From Stropharia rugosoannulata (Eukaryota > Basidiomycota > Agaricomycetes > Agaricales > Strophariaceae), in assembly GCA_028532985.1 (NCBI GenBank), contig JANCIK010000011.1:248001-312000 (forward strand): DNA of 64,000 nt. Reading direction: 5' to 3'. Positions 42,161 to 52,291 of the stretch are shown piece after piece; position 1 is the first letter of the stretch, and each line of letters starts with the position of its first letter. The position numbers and the translations under genes were made by a program. Under the pieces are notes generated by a model. The model was not told the origin of the DNA, did not search any database, and was given only the letters and a program-made list of their open reading frames with translations.

Positions 42161-42943
42161 ATTTTACCAGATACAAGGCACTGCGACACCAAGTGACAAG
42201 ATCGAGCGATTGTACGTGGTCAAGTGCTTGAACTTTGAAAGGCTCAAACACTTGAAAAATACCGTGCCTAGCAAGGATTTTCTTATATGGCTTGAGGGAG
42301 AACGAATGATGAGGGTGTACTTTGCTGCATACGCCTTCAACGCAAGTGTTACAAGCTGCGGCCTTAATTTGGGAGCAAGTATGTCATTAATTAATCTGTT
42401 GTGATCTTTCGAGCTAATTTGCGTATATACAGGTCTTGAAATTCTTCCAACTTCTCTTATTTCATTTCCTGATTCGACAACCAAAGTAGGCTGCGTAATG
42501 CAGCCTTGGAATGCTACTGGAATCATTTTTTGCTCTGCTGCTGAAAGGGACTCGGAACATGAGACACTTTGTAACCTCCTCGATGCTCTTAGTCACTTTA
42601 GCCTTCAGTTTAGCAAAGGCAAGTATGTGATCGGAGACTTTGAAGGTATGTAGTAGACTGTACTGTCTTTGCCGTTGTACTTACCTTTTGAAACTATCAA
42701 ACACTTAGGTCGCATTCAGCCCAACAGTCTGTTTATTATTTTTGATTTAGCATTGCATACACAAACCAAGTAAGCATACTGTAGCTCTTCAGTGCAGTTC
42801 CAACATTTATATTTTTATTTGCAGAGAAGGTGACAATACGCGATTTTATATCAAAAATGAGGGCGCCAAAGCTATACAGCAGTTTAAGAATAAACATCGC
42901 TGTAGCCTGGTGTGCAAGAAGCTTGAGCTGCCTTCATTCTAAG
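42161..42943 (+). pseudogene. Alpha-type protein kinase, C-terminal part, cut by the Plavaka element
   Basis: Four exons with GT...AG introns (ending near 42380, 42646, 42769 and at the stop 42943) give a protein opening directly at the transposon boundary: FYQIQGTATPSDKIERLYVV. Features match the atypical alpha-kinase fold: a hydrophobic strand with Lys (LYVVKCLNF), ALSHFSLQFSKGKYVIGDFEG as the D-x-QG-like block, FIIFDLALHT for the metal-binding strand, and a terminal HRCSLVCKKLEL with the zinc-binding His/Cys set. The N-terminus and promoter are missing, so it is probably inactive. Alpha-kinases phosphorylate Ser/Thr in helices, and lineage-specific copies are common in Agaricomycetes. Confidence 0.6.
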
Positions 42944-43075
42944 TAAAGGAATGTATCGAGGAATATCTGCAGTTTTTTTCAATTCATTGTAGACAAATCA
43001 AGTTGTTAAATGTAATTGATTTTCTGTGGACCAATACAGTGTGATTACAAGAAGTACTATTTAACAAGTGACTAC

Positions 43076-44561
43076 TCAAGGTTTTTTAGCCCAGACTCCG
43101 GTACGTATCTCTTCCAAAGTGCTAAACATTCCTAATCTGCTCCTCCACCGCTCAGGTCTTTCATCCATCTTCTTTTTATGCAGATCAGGATGATTTGCTT
43201 TCAGCTCTTTCTCCGTGTGGAAGTCATAGTCCACATATCTGAACAGGCCGCCGGGTGCATACTGAGTAAAGGATGTTTGAGATTCGGAGCTCAAAACGGG
43301 AATGTTTGAGTGGGTGACTACGGCAGATGGGATAAGCGCCAGTGCGCCTGGTGGAAACTCAATAACCAGCCGAGGTTCCCAAAGAACCAGATGTCCTCCC
43401 ACAGCTGGGTCAAACCTGCCTAGTGCCTGAATAGAACACCATCTGTTGGCCAAATTTTGAGCGTCGCAGTGCGGGTACGTCCATACATTGGGGCCAAAGT
43501 TGAAGGCGGCTGTTGGAAACACGCTAACGTTTGCAGGAAAGATTCTTCTCAGACATGAGTCGTGGCCATATAGATCTTGAATTGTCTCTGAATACATTTG
43601 ATGCAGCCGCAGGGCCAGGCGAGAGAACGAAGCTAGCATACAGTCAGCAAAGGGCGGTTATTAGTGGAAAGCATGGGACTCACAGCTTGCAAATCCAGCC
43701 AGGTTACGGAAGTGTCTGCTATTCAGCAGTCTTGTGGTAACATTGTTGTTGAAATTCATGTTAACAGGGTGCTGAGTTCCCTTCCCGTGCATGAGGCCTA
43801 CGTTTAGGGCATGGAAGTGTCCACGTAGGTGGGGAGAAGCAGGACCTACTAACCCAGCAGCCTTGCCTTCAGCCATGAGCAGATCATGGGCCTGCTCAGC
43901 TGATTGAACATAGCATTCTTGACACGGGCGGCCAACAAGAGAGGCAAACACACGGCCTGTGCTGTCAACAAGGAGAGCTGGGTCGCTAGATGGCTGGGTT
44001 GTAAATGGTGTGGACAGAACTACAGCTTACTGAAGTCACTTACATTCCATTCCATGGGATATAAGAAAATCCATGCTTATTCACGAGCTCCTCTTTTGTA
44101 TGTGGGGCTTGCTCCCCCGTAAACTTGTGCGTCTTTCCAACATATGCTCCTTGTGCAGCCGGAAGCTCAATACAATCCATGACAGCAGGGATGGAGGCCG
44201 CCTTGGCCAGGAGAGCATTTGCATGCTGTGATGGGCAGTGGCCGTCAGCAGCCTTTGCTTTTTCTTGACGGCATAGGTGCCGCAAATTTGCTTTGGAAAT
44301 GCCGGTGTCCTCATCCCTTTTGCGCTTGCGCATTGGGGTAGATGGGCTGGGCAAGTTGTTGACCTCACAGGATAGAGGGGCAGCATACAGGTCTGCCAGC
44401 TCTTCAGGAATTGCAGACGCCGCCTTCAAGATCCCGCTGTCTACAGGTTTGTGCTCCGGTTCAGAGCACTCAGAACTATTGTTGCCCAGCCCTTCTTCTT
44501 CACAACGAGCAGCATCTAGGGCCAGGGCTTCAAAGTCGAAATCAGGCGGGCATGTGTACAC
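43076..44561 (-). CDS. TET/JBP-like 2-oxoglutarate/Fe(II) dioxygenase
   Basis: Three exons, 44561-44044, 43985-43684 and 43632-43076, join in frame to 458 residues from the ATG at 44561. An upstream ATG at 44669 with a possible intron could extend it. The C-terminal domain is the fungal TET/JBP (2OGFeDO) type: GRVFASLVGRP, HFHALNVGLMHGKGTQHPVN, RNLAGFAS, FNFGPNVWTYPHCD with the iron-binding HxD near 328-330, the RFDPAVGGHLVLWEP core, and the distal His in VVTHSNIPV near 381, then SFTQYAPGGLFRY. The arginine expected before SFTQY, thought to bind 2-oxoglutarate, is glutamine here. The family oxidises 5-methylcytosine or thymine in DNA and in basidiomycetes is linked to KDZ transposons. Confidence 0.75.
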
Positions 44562-45117
44562 AGCGTAACGGGAATAAACCCTCCCAGAACGTGTCTTTCA
44601 AATGCGGCATTGTTGTCAGGAATTAAATAGGGGCCTAGGGCAGACTGCATTAGGACTTACCTGGGCCATCGTCAATCCACTATAAATTTCAAGGCGCAAC
44701 ACAATTGGCCAAGCCACCCGACGGACTGCAGTTCGCCTTTGAGTGAGAACCCCGGAAAACGAGAGCAAGTGTAGCAACAGAGAACGACAGAGAACACCGT
44801 TGTGACGGAGGAGGGGAGGGAGGGGGCTGCAGTTCGGGTGTAAATGCGAGCCCAGGGGAACGGGTGTGGGTGTAGCAGTGGCAAAGCAGGAATGGGCAGG
44901 CTTTTATAACTGGACGGAAACGGTGCGTGCGCTTCTGCCGTGTATTCTGGCTTGCACAGCGCGGTCGGGGCTTCATTTGTGTGCTTCTGCCATTTGTTCG
45001 GGCTTGTGCAGCATGGCAATATTTGGATTAATCCCAAGTCAATCCACTAATGGGTCGCGGTGCAACGACGGGATGGGTAACAAGTAAGTCCATAATCTAC
45101 ACGCCAAAAATCAGCAC
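44562..45117. other. Upstream region of the TET/JBP gene
   Basis: GC-moderate DNA. On the minus strand ATGGCCCAG followed by GTAAGT near 44660 could be a tiny first exon of the dioxygenase gene. Direct GCTTCTGCC repeats occur near 44933 and 44984. No other gene is convincing. Confidence 0.35.
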
Positions 45118-45372
45118 TTACTTTCGCGTGTTGCCATGCGCTAAACCTGAACACAGCCTCACACCAATGTCCTTCACTTGTACCGCTTCAAGCTCCGCAG
45201 GTACTGCGGTAACCTTCCCGTGTCGTGCTTCTGCAGTGCCGAGTTTCCTCTTTCTGGTGCTCAATGACTTGCTCTGCTTGAACGTAATTACAAGTGCCGT
45301 CGTCGCCTCTTCTGAACAGTCGCCGTGCGCATCGTCCCAGGTGTTGCAGGCTTTCACCTGGATTTCTGCAAT
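45118..45372 (-). CDS. Possible single exon of an unrecognised minus-strand gene
   Basis: An open stretch begins after a TTGCAG acceptor at about 45373 and ends at a GTAAGT donor at 45118. It encodes EIQVKACNTWDDAHGDC and a Lys/Arg-rich segment (STRKRKLG). The splice signals on both sides argue for an internal exon, yet partner exons were not identified. It may be a remnant of a gene upstream of the dioxygenase. Confidence 0.3.
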   Translation of the reverse strand: MAEIQVKACNTWDDAHGDCSEEATTALVITFKQSKSLSTRKRKLGTAEARHGKVTAVPAELEAVQVKDIGVRLCSGLAHGNTRK

Positions 45373-45561
45373 ATTATGTATGCATCTCCTTATTTTCAAA
45401 GTGGGTAGGCTCTAAATGTGCTTTGCAGTACTCAGTTACTTCATACTTCTATTACAATATCACAGACGCCCCAACCTATTCTGCTTTGTTCATTGCAACT
45501 GCAACCGCAGACTATGCATGAACTCGTTGACACAGGGCATGTCGTCGCAGCAGCATAACCT

Positions 45562-46270
45562 TTGCAAGAGGGGCCATCGTGCGTGAACTCGCAGGTACAG
45601 AGCAATTCACGCCAGCGGCCCAGTCATGCGCCAGAGCGCCCCACGCGAGTAAACTTGCAGGCGCAGGGCTCAAGGCCGCAACCCGTCGACATCCAACAAT
45701 CGACCTCTCCGACGATTGACTGGACGCGGCCCTGGACGTTCGTTGAGGAGCTCGAAACACGTTGGGCAGTGCCAGTGACCGTAGCTCATATCTGTTCGTA
45801 GTTCATATCCTATCTGTTCATTGGCCAGGCACTGGTTGTTGCGAGCTTGCAAAGTTGGCGCTCACGTATGATGGGCGCAGCTGCGTCTGCGGTGGCGGCT
45901 CGACCATCTTCGGCACGAGGTCGAGGGCCAAGTCTTCTACACTAATCTTGCAAAGCACTACACTTCCGTTGGTGAACGAGGCCACGTTCCGGCATATCCG
46001 CCCATTGCAAGAGTCCAGGCACAGCAACATGTATATCCGCAGTTTTTGTCAACTGCGACGCCGAACTTTCCTCGACCACAACATTACAGTACACCTACTT
46101 ACCCAATGTCGCCGACTATTCAAGCAGGCAATGGTTCATATAGTTGTGAGCCCGTTGGAGCTATACCGTCGCATGCCAGTCCTACGAGATCTCAAACCAT
46201 GTGGCAATCTTCTATGACCGGCAGAGTCCCTCGGGGCAGGCCCACTGACAGGGGAGAGTATTATCCCTGA
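45562..46270 (+). pseudogene. Degenerate gene fragment, Pro/Ser/Gln-rich
   Basis: Two open segments on the plus strand (45562-45801 and about 45870-46270) are rich in Pro, Gln, Ser and Thr. The second ends RVPRGRPTDRGEYYP before a stop. An in-frame TGA just upstream of the second segment and the lack of clean splice sites between them suggest decay. Composition is like the disordered tail of a fungal regulator. No domain is recognised. Confidence 0.3.
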
Positions 46271-46719
46271 ACTGCAAGTTAAACCCAACCCGTACTAGCT
46301 GGCCCATCTACTTGGGAACCCCGTTTTGCAGGGCCTTGTAGCCGAGCCTGAGCAGTATATCGAGGGCGAGACCACGCCGTTTCCTAAGCTCACGCGGAAG
46401 GCTCTCCTGGTACGGATTTAGTCTTTTTCATATAATCCCATAGATGTTTACGCTCAAAAAGATAGGTATAGTTTACCGGGACAAACCACACTGTTATCTT
46501 GATGGATGTATACACGACGTGGAGAGATTGGCGCCGTTTCTGAATGGTGCGCCTAGCTCACCCAAGAATAATAATAATATCTCACTAGATTGTCCTTCTC
46601 AATGTAGTTGAAGGCAATTATCCGATGGAAAATATAGTCATGCTTTCAGAGAACAGCCAAGATCATAACACAGAACAAGGGCGACGAGGTAAGTACATAC
46701 CTCTCAATGTCAATGCAGG
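46271..46719. other. Intergenic DNA without recognised features
   Basis: No open frame, repeat or motif that I can support. Confidence 0.4.
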
Positions 46720-47260
46720 CATAGCTGGCAATTTGATATATCACTACCCTACACTTAGAAGACTATGGTGATATATCACTGCTTGTAGTTATTAGCCCTT
46801 TGTAATATATCATTTTAGAGGCTTATTGTCCAAATATCCTTCTGTGATATATCATAATAGATTTTATGATATATCACTCTAGAAGCCTATTGTCATATAA
46901 AGTCCCCTCTAATCTATTACCTCAATCCCTTGTGATATATCACTCTAGAAGGTTATGATCTTGTGATACATTATTTCAGAGGCTTATGCCCTTGTGATAT
47001 ATTACTCTAGAGGGCTATTATTCTATATACATGTCTACACAAATTACACAGCAAATTGTGATATATTACACTGGAGGCTTATGCCCTTGTGATATATCAC
47101 TCTAGAGGGCTATGCCCTTGTGATATATTACTCTAGAGGGCTATTATTCTATATACATGTCTACACAAATTACACAGCAAATTGTGATATATTACACTGG
47201 AGGCTTATGCCCTTGTGATATATTACTCTAAAGGACTATTATCATACATAGTCTCATTAT
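46720..47260. repeat. AT-rich minisatellite built on GTGATATATCAC
   Basis: Roughly fifteen copies of TTGTGATATATCACTCTAGAGGCTTATGCCC-like units, 30-50 bp each with variation. Many contain the palindrome GTGATATATCAC. A longer unit of about 120 bp including CTATATACATGTCTACACAAA is itself repeated, near 47018 and 47140. Related inverted units follow at 47640-47790. Confidence 0.75.
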
Positions 47261-47327
47261 TGTTATATTTATTCTTTATTGTTCTTGACACTAAAATATA
47301 TGCATGTAATATAGACAAGTAGTCAAT

Positions 47328-47614
47328 AGCCCTACTCAATTCCAGTTTAGTTTTTTTTTCCCATAGCAACAACATAGCAGCATTCAATTTAGGGATTTAT
47401 TCTGACACTGACACAATGTTTACCATGTATCCAGAGCATGGACACTTTACCTCAATTGATTGAGTGTGGCAGTTGGCACTGGACGCGCATTGCTTACAAA
47501 TGTAGCTGAGTTACAATCTCCCTATTCCTCAGTTTATGGCTGTCATAATTGTGATCAAAGTGCCATGTGGTCTCCTCTCACAAAACAAAAACTAAACTAG
47601 AATTGAGTAGGGCT
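47328..47614. mobile_element. Small inverted-repeat element (MITE), 287 bp
   Basis: Terminal inverted repeats of about 30 bp (AGCCCTACTCAATTCCAGTTTAG on the left, its complement with one mismatch on the right) flanked by AAT on both sides as a candidate 3-bp target duplication. No coding capacity. It sits between the two arms of AT-rich repeat, suggesting insertion into the minisatellite. Confidence 0.65.
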
Positions 47615-47960
47615 AATAGCCAGAGGTTAATATAGTGCAGACAATTATGTAGAGCAATAAGCCTCTAGATTGATATATCACAAGACTTTAAGTTAATTAA
47701 GAAACATCTCACAAGGACATAAGCCTCTAAAGTAATATATCATTAAATACAGAGGTAGGGCCAATATATTATTGACTGTTTTCCAGACGGGATAAATCAC
47801 CACCTCTAAATATGCTGAAGACATGATAAAATAAGATGTATCACATTCTACATGGTATTTACTATATAGAACTACATGATACTATATGAGGAGTCAAATT
47901 TTACTCCTACATGAATATAATAATTAGATATTAACAAAGCTATTTCCACAATCATTTCTC

Positions 47961-50701
47961 TCACCGCTTTGATGTTGTCTTGCCAGCCGTATCTGCTCCC
48001 TTTCGCTTACCTTGAGTCTTCACAGCTGGAGCAATTGTGCCATTGTCGAGCTTTCGTGGTTTGCATATATGTGCACCAAGTCCTGTATTTTGACCTCCTG
48101 CTTCCGGTTGGACTGTGCGCTCTTCAAGTGCTGTTGTCTTGCTCGTCTTGCTGAGTGCTGCCCGTTTTTTGTTAACTGTTGACGCCTCCGCCACACTAGT
48201 CTGTTCTAAGACTGCCTTTGGTCCGGAGTTGTTCTCTGCTGCCACCCGACCAGGAATAACTGCCGCAACTGTTCCATCATCAAGGACCCTAGCTTTGCAA
48301 TTCCGAGCCCCGATACCAAGTTCGCCCCGGCTAGTTTCAGCTGCTTGGGGCACTGCAGGGTTCGGGGATGAGCCAGGTGTGTTGAACGTAACAAGAGGGT
48401 AAGCCCCGTCTGGATTATGATTAGCCCTTGGCTTACGGCTCTGTCCTCCACGGCCCCGCCCTCGTCTTATTCCCCTTGTGGATTTTTCCATCGTCATCGT
48501 CCAGCCAGGCGGGAGACCTGTTCTTTGATTTGCCTCGGCTGAGGTGATCATGTCAAGATCTTCTTCGTCCCTCATCGGGTCCTGCTCGCCCTCGCCCTCT
48601 GAGTCTGCATTATCTCTAGAACGTCCTCCTTGATCCTCAGCCCCATTCTCCTCCACATCCTCCGCGTCATTGGCATTAGCATGTGCTTCAGTTTCATCAT
48701 CCGCAATGCTGGCTTTCTTTCGCGCTCTGGGCTTTCGTGCAGCTTGTGTTAACTCCTTGTTTATGGTAGCAGACCGAACAGGAGGTCGAGACGCGATGGT
48801 CGACACAGCAGTGCTGTTGGTTGTAATTGTGGCCGCATTCGGATTCGGAGGAGCAGGTGTGGTGGTAGTGGAAGGGGTTTTTGAACACGGAACAACTGTA
48901 GCAGTCTGACTACCAAGAGATGTTACTATTGTAGGTGCTGCTGTCGTTGATCCTTGAAGTAAACTGGGATCGATGACTGGCTCATATGCGTTGTTTAGTG
49001 ATACCTGAGCTATAGTATCTTCTCTAGTACTGCCACTTGACGAGTCTGCTATCGAGACGTTTGACCGTGCTAAGCCCGAGCGAACAAAGGCCATATGAAG
49101 AGGCTCGCTTGGACCTTTGTTTATCCCTTGAGGGCCATCAAACATATTTGCCTCAGACGATAAGGCCTGCGAGGACATGTGTGGCATTGGAGGCGTTGGC
49201 AGCCATGGGACTAGCTCTTGGGGTAAATCTGGAAGCGGAGAGGTCTGTGGAAGAGGGGAAGACGGAGGTAAAGGCGAGGACGGATGGATGGGCGAGCATT
49301 GTAGAAGTGGAGAGCTCTTCCACTCTGCCTCTTGTTCAGCGGCCTCAGCCTTGTTGTCCGACAAGGAATCACTGTTGTACGCTCCAGTCAACGGATCAGC
49401 TTAGGAGAGCATCTAGTTAGTGTATTGTAATTGTTGCAGCACAAAAGATTCTTACCATAGACTTGTTTAAGCCAATGCAGATACGGCTCTGCAATGTTTT
49501 GCCCGAATGAAGCATAAGAATTAGGAAAGCCTGGAATACTCGGTGCTTTCCCATACGTGACACTAGATTCTCAAAGTTAATAATTAGTAACGTCACAGGT
49601 CAGCACTTGGCTTAAGTACTTACGTTCTCATTGCAATCTTATTGGCCTGGGCAGGATTTGGCCCGCCACTTATAATCAAGGTGCTCCACCCCGTCAGACG
49701 ATTAATTTCTTTGCATGTGGATTGTAGAATGTTCACCAAGCTATCAATTGCCCTGCAAACGTAACTTAGAATGGGAGTACCACATCAATTTTTCAAGTCA
49801 CTCACCGCTGTCGGTCTTCACTAGATCTCTTCAATCCTTCCAAGTTTGAGTCCTTGTCCTTCGCATCTCTTTCTTTTTTACTCTCCTCCTTGAGACGCTC
49901 CTTCTCCTCCTGCACTCGCCTCTTTACAGCCTCGCTTTCCTTCTCCCATAAACTCTTCCGCACTTCCCGCAACACGCTCATACGAACCGCTTCGAAGGCG
50001 TATCGTTCTTTATCCGTAAGCCCAGACAGCTTGCACCCTATCTTTCTGACCACTCTTTGATTTTTTAAAGAGGTGCTATCGCTGGCGTCGCTATCAGAGC
50101 TTGAAAAATCTTCGCGATCAATATCGCTTTCCCAAACAACGGCCTCAAATTGCTCTTCGTTGGCCATTTTTCTCCTGACCTCAGGTTGAACTTGCCTGTA
50201 TATCTTTCGCTTGAAAAGCGAATGGTACACCTCCTCATCCTGGTATGTGCGATCTTTTTTCTCGGTACTTCCTATTTTGAAAAGGGTCGAAGCTGACGTC
50301 AACGCAGATAGGTTCGCAGTGCCTAGCGTCTTCTTCCGTGAATTTCGATACCATGTGGTAATACGCTGTGGAGAACCGTAAGCAGTAAGTCTTATATCAA
50401 TAAAAAATGTGCGTACTTTGGTCCTTTCCTTGAGAGCAATTTGATACAAGCTTTGTTGGTCCTCAGTAAGCACATAAAGCGGTAGTCCGTCGGGAATGAG
50501 TTTATCTTTGTTCAAGGCATCTTCTGGAAGGGCGCCACAGTTGACCATTGCCTGTAGCTCGGGCCATCATTCGTACCATTTTGCTTCAATAAAATCCCAG
50601 AACTTTGCTTGACGGCGTTCGTTGGTATATTTCCAATAGGTCGATATATGCTCCTTCAAGAACTCTAACTGCTCGGGGTTCGCCCATGGTCTCGGTGCCA
50701 T
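47961..50701 (-). pseudogene. Transposon-associated conserved hypothetical protein with one in-frame stop
   Basis: Five exons fit exactly: 50701-50417, 50365-49806, 49752-49624, 49562-49456 and 49399-47961, giving 744 codons with a single TGA at codon 45 (50567-50569), where an arginine codon is expected. It starts MAPRPWANPEQLEFLKEH; a charged, helical middle (ITTWYRNSRKK; Lys/Glu coiled-coil near the end of exon 2) leads to a block with LTGWSTLIISGGPNP. A long Ser/Pro-rich acidic tail contains two similar basic modules, CKARVLDDGTVA and CKPRKLDNGTIA. I recall proteins of this design as frequent Agaricomycete transposon neighbours, possibly DNA-binding. It is on the same strand as the dioxygenase and CxC5/6 genes. 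Confidence 0.55.
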
Positions 50702-50829
50702 TGATTTGAATGCTCAGGGAAGGAATATGAAAGTGGGTGCACAGGCCAAAAAAAATTCCATACGATGACTACATTTCTAATCTGCATATCTAAGGATGTG
50801 ATGTCGGAACAACGCGCTCGATCAGTAAT

Positions 50830-51963
50830 TTACCATATCCTTTCTGCCCCCTCCCTCAAATTATCCATTATGTTCAACCAAAATTCATCGGCCATTCTGT
50901 AAGACCACCGTTAATGAGATAAGTGAGCTAAAACGCTCATAAAAAAGCTGCATGCTGCAGTACTCGCCTCAATCTTTCATTGCGAGTCAGTGTTATGTCT
51001 TGGTCCAACCGTTCAATTTCGGACCTGCCAAGCCCCAATAACCTTTAGCCATTTCACTGCACCAGATACAAGAAAAATACTGTACACCAGCCCTTCAAAA
51101 TCCCCCAGGCTCTCGAGGCCTAAATGTTTGTTCGCTCCATTATTCTGCAGCGTTTGCTCGTTTCGAATGCACTCCCAGGCGCGGTCAACAGCGCTTCCGC
51201 TGCAGAGCGAAGGACCGAAGCTTCCAAGCTCATTATCCGCCCCAGCATCCAATGTCGGATGGAGCTCGCTCTCGTGCTCATTCGTGCGGTCTATGGCGGC
51301 TTCTGCTTCATACCCCTGATCGAATTCCAACCAAGCCTGGCGCTCGTCTTCAGGCAGAGAAGCAAGCCATTCTTGCCGCTCTCTCTCTTGCTCCGCATCC
51401 ATCTCCCTACACCTCTTCAGTAGCTGTTCGTGCTCCATTTGCCTAAGAGCTGCGTTAGCTTATGTTTGCAACATTGGGGAACAAATACTGACTTTTCTTT
51501 TGCTCGTTTAGCCTTCATGCGCTCTCTGGCCTTGGGGCGTTCAGTTTCTTTATTCCTACAGGAAATTTTTGTTAGATAATGTAATTGGCTTTGAAAGTAT
51601 CAGCTGACTTTTGGTACCACTTCCTGTTGGCAGCTGCATGGGCCTCATGCCGTCGCTGGGCCCGCGGTTTGCGTTTTTCAGCAATGATTGCGTCAATCAC
51701 GAGTCGACGTTGCCACTGTCCCCTGGTAGCCAAGACATGAGAACACAGCAAACAGATGGACGTAGCACCAGGACGATGCCAGGTATGTCCTGGCGCATAA
51801 CCCTCCTCGCTTTCATTGCTGACGTCACTGTTCTAGGGAGCACCTGGCGCCTGGTAAGTACGTACCTTCGCCATCGTAGCAGACCTGCTCGTCGCCGTAT
51901 CTTATGATGGTGAGTAACTTGCGTTTTTTGTCGTTCATGATAGTTTGCTGATTGTTTTCTCAC
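50830..51963 (-). CDS. Transposon-associated hypothetical protein, Arg/Lys-rich coiled coil
   Basis: Minus-strand exons include 51700-51607 (RLVIDAIIAEKRKPRAQRRHEA...), a short NKETERPKARERMKAKRAKEK exon near 51555-51495, the QMEHEQLLKRCREMDAEQ exon to about 51086, an exon encoding EIERLDQDITLTRNERLRR near 51030-50968, and a terminal MADEFWLNIMDNLREG exon ending at 50830. GT...AG signals separate them. The protein is basic and coiled-coil at the N-terminus and acidic later. The true start is uncertain; 51963 is the limit of the open frame. It lies between the CxC5/6 gene and the 744-codon gene, all in one direction. The function is unknown. Confidence 0.45.
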
Positions 51964-52291
51964 TGCTCAAGGCTGTTACGGACCCGTGCAGTCACACGAA
52001 ACAATGCTGGACCTGCTCGTTGTCATCTCTCGTGACTCTGACCTGGCAGAAGTGCTAGAAACAACGAGCTCAGTGTCATGGAAGACGTGGAACGAGGTAA
52101 GTACGTACCTCTCAGTGTTATTTTAAATGCCCTGGTTAATGTACATGATAGCCAAGACGAACGAACACGGCTAGCAATGCCAGGTGCATCCTCGCTCGTG
52201 CTCGTACTCATGTTCACTGCTGACGTCGCTAATATCAAAGATGAGTATTAGACAAAAAAAAGCATTAATGTATAAGGCATAATAAAAACAT
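51964..52291. other. Spacer with two related GGTAAGTACGTAC blocks
   Basis: The sequence around 51857-51870 (GGTAAGTACGTACCT) recurs at 52095-52110, and both are near CTGCTGACGTC blocks, suggesting a small duplicated segment of about 240 bp reaching into the gene to the left. No gene assigned. Confidence 0.35.

Noticed and set aside
44672..45415. A separate gene on either strand upstream of the dioxygenase
   Set aside because: Only one stretch (45118-45372) has splice signals at both ends; the remaining frames lack support.
46720..47260. CRISPR-like array of spaced palindromes
   Set aside because: The units are degenerate, spacers are not unique, and this is nuclear fungal DNA; it is a minisatellite.
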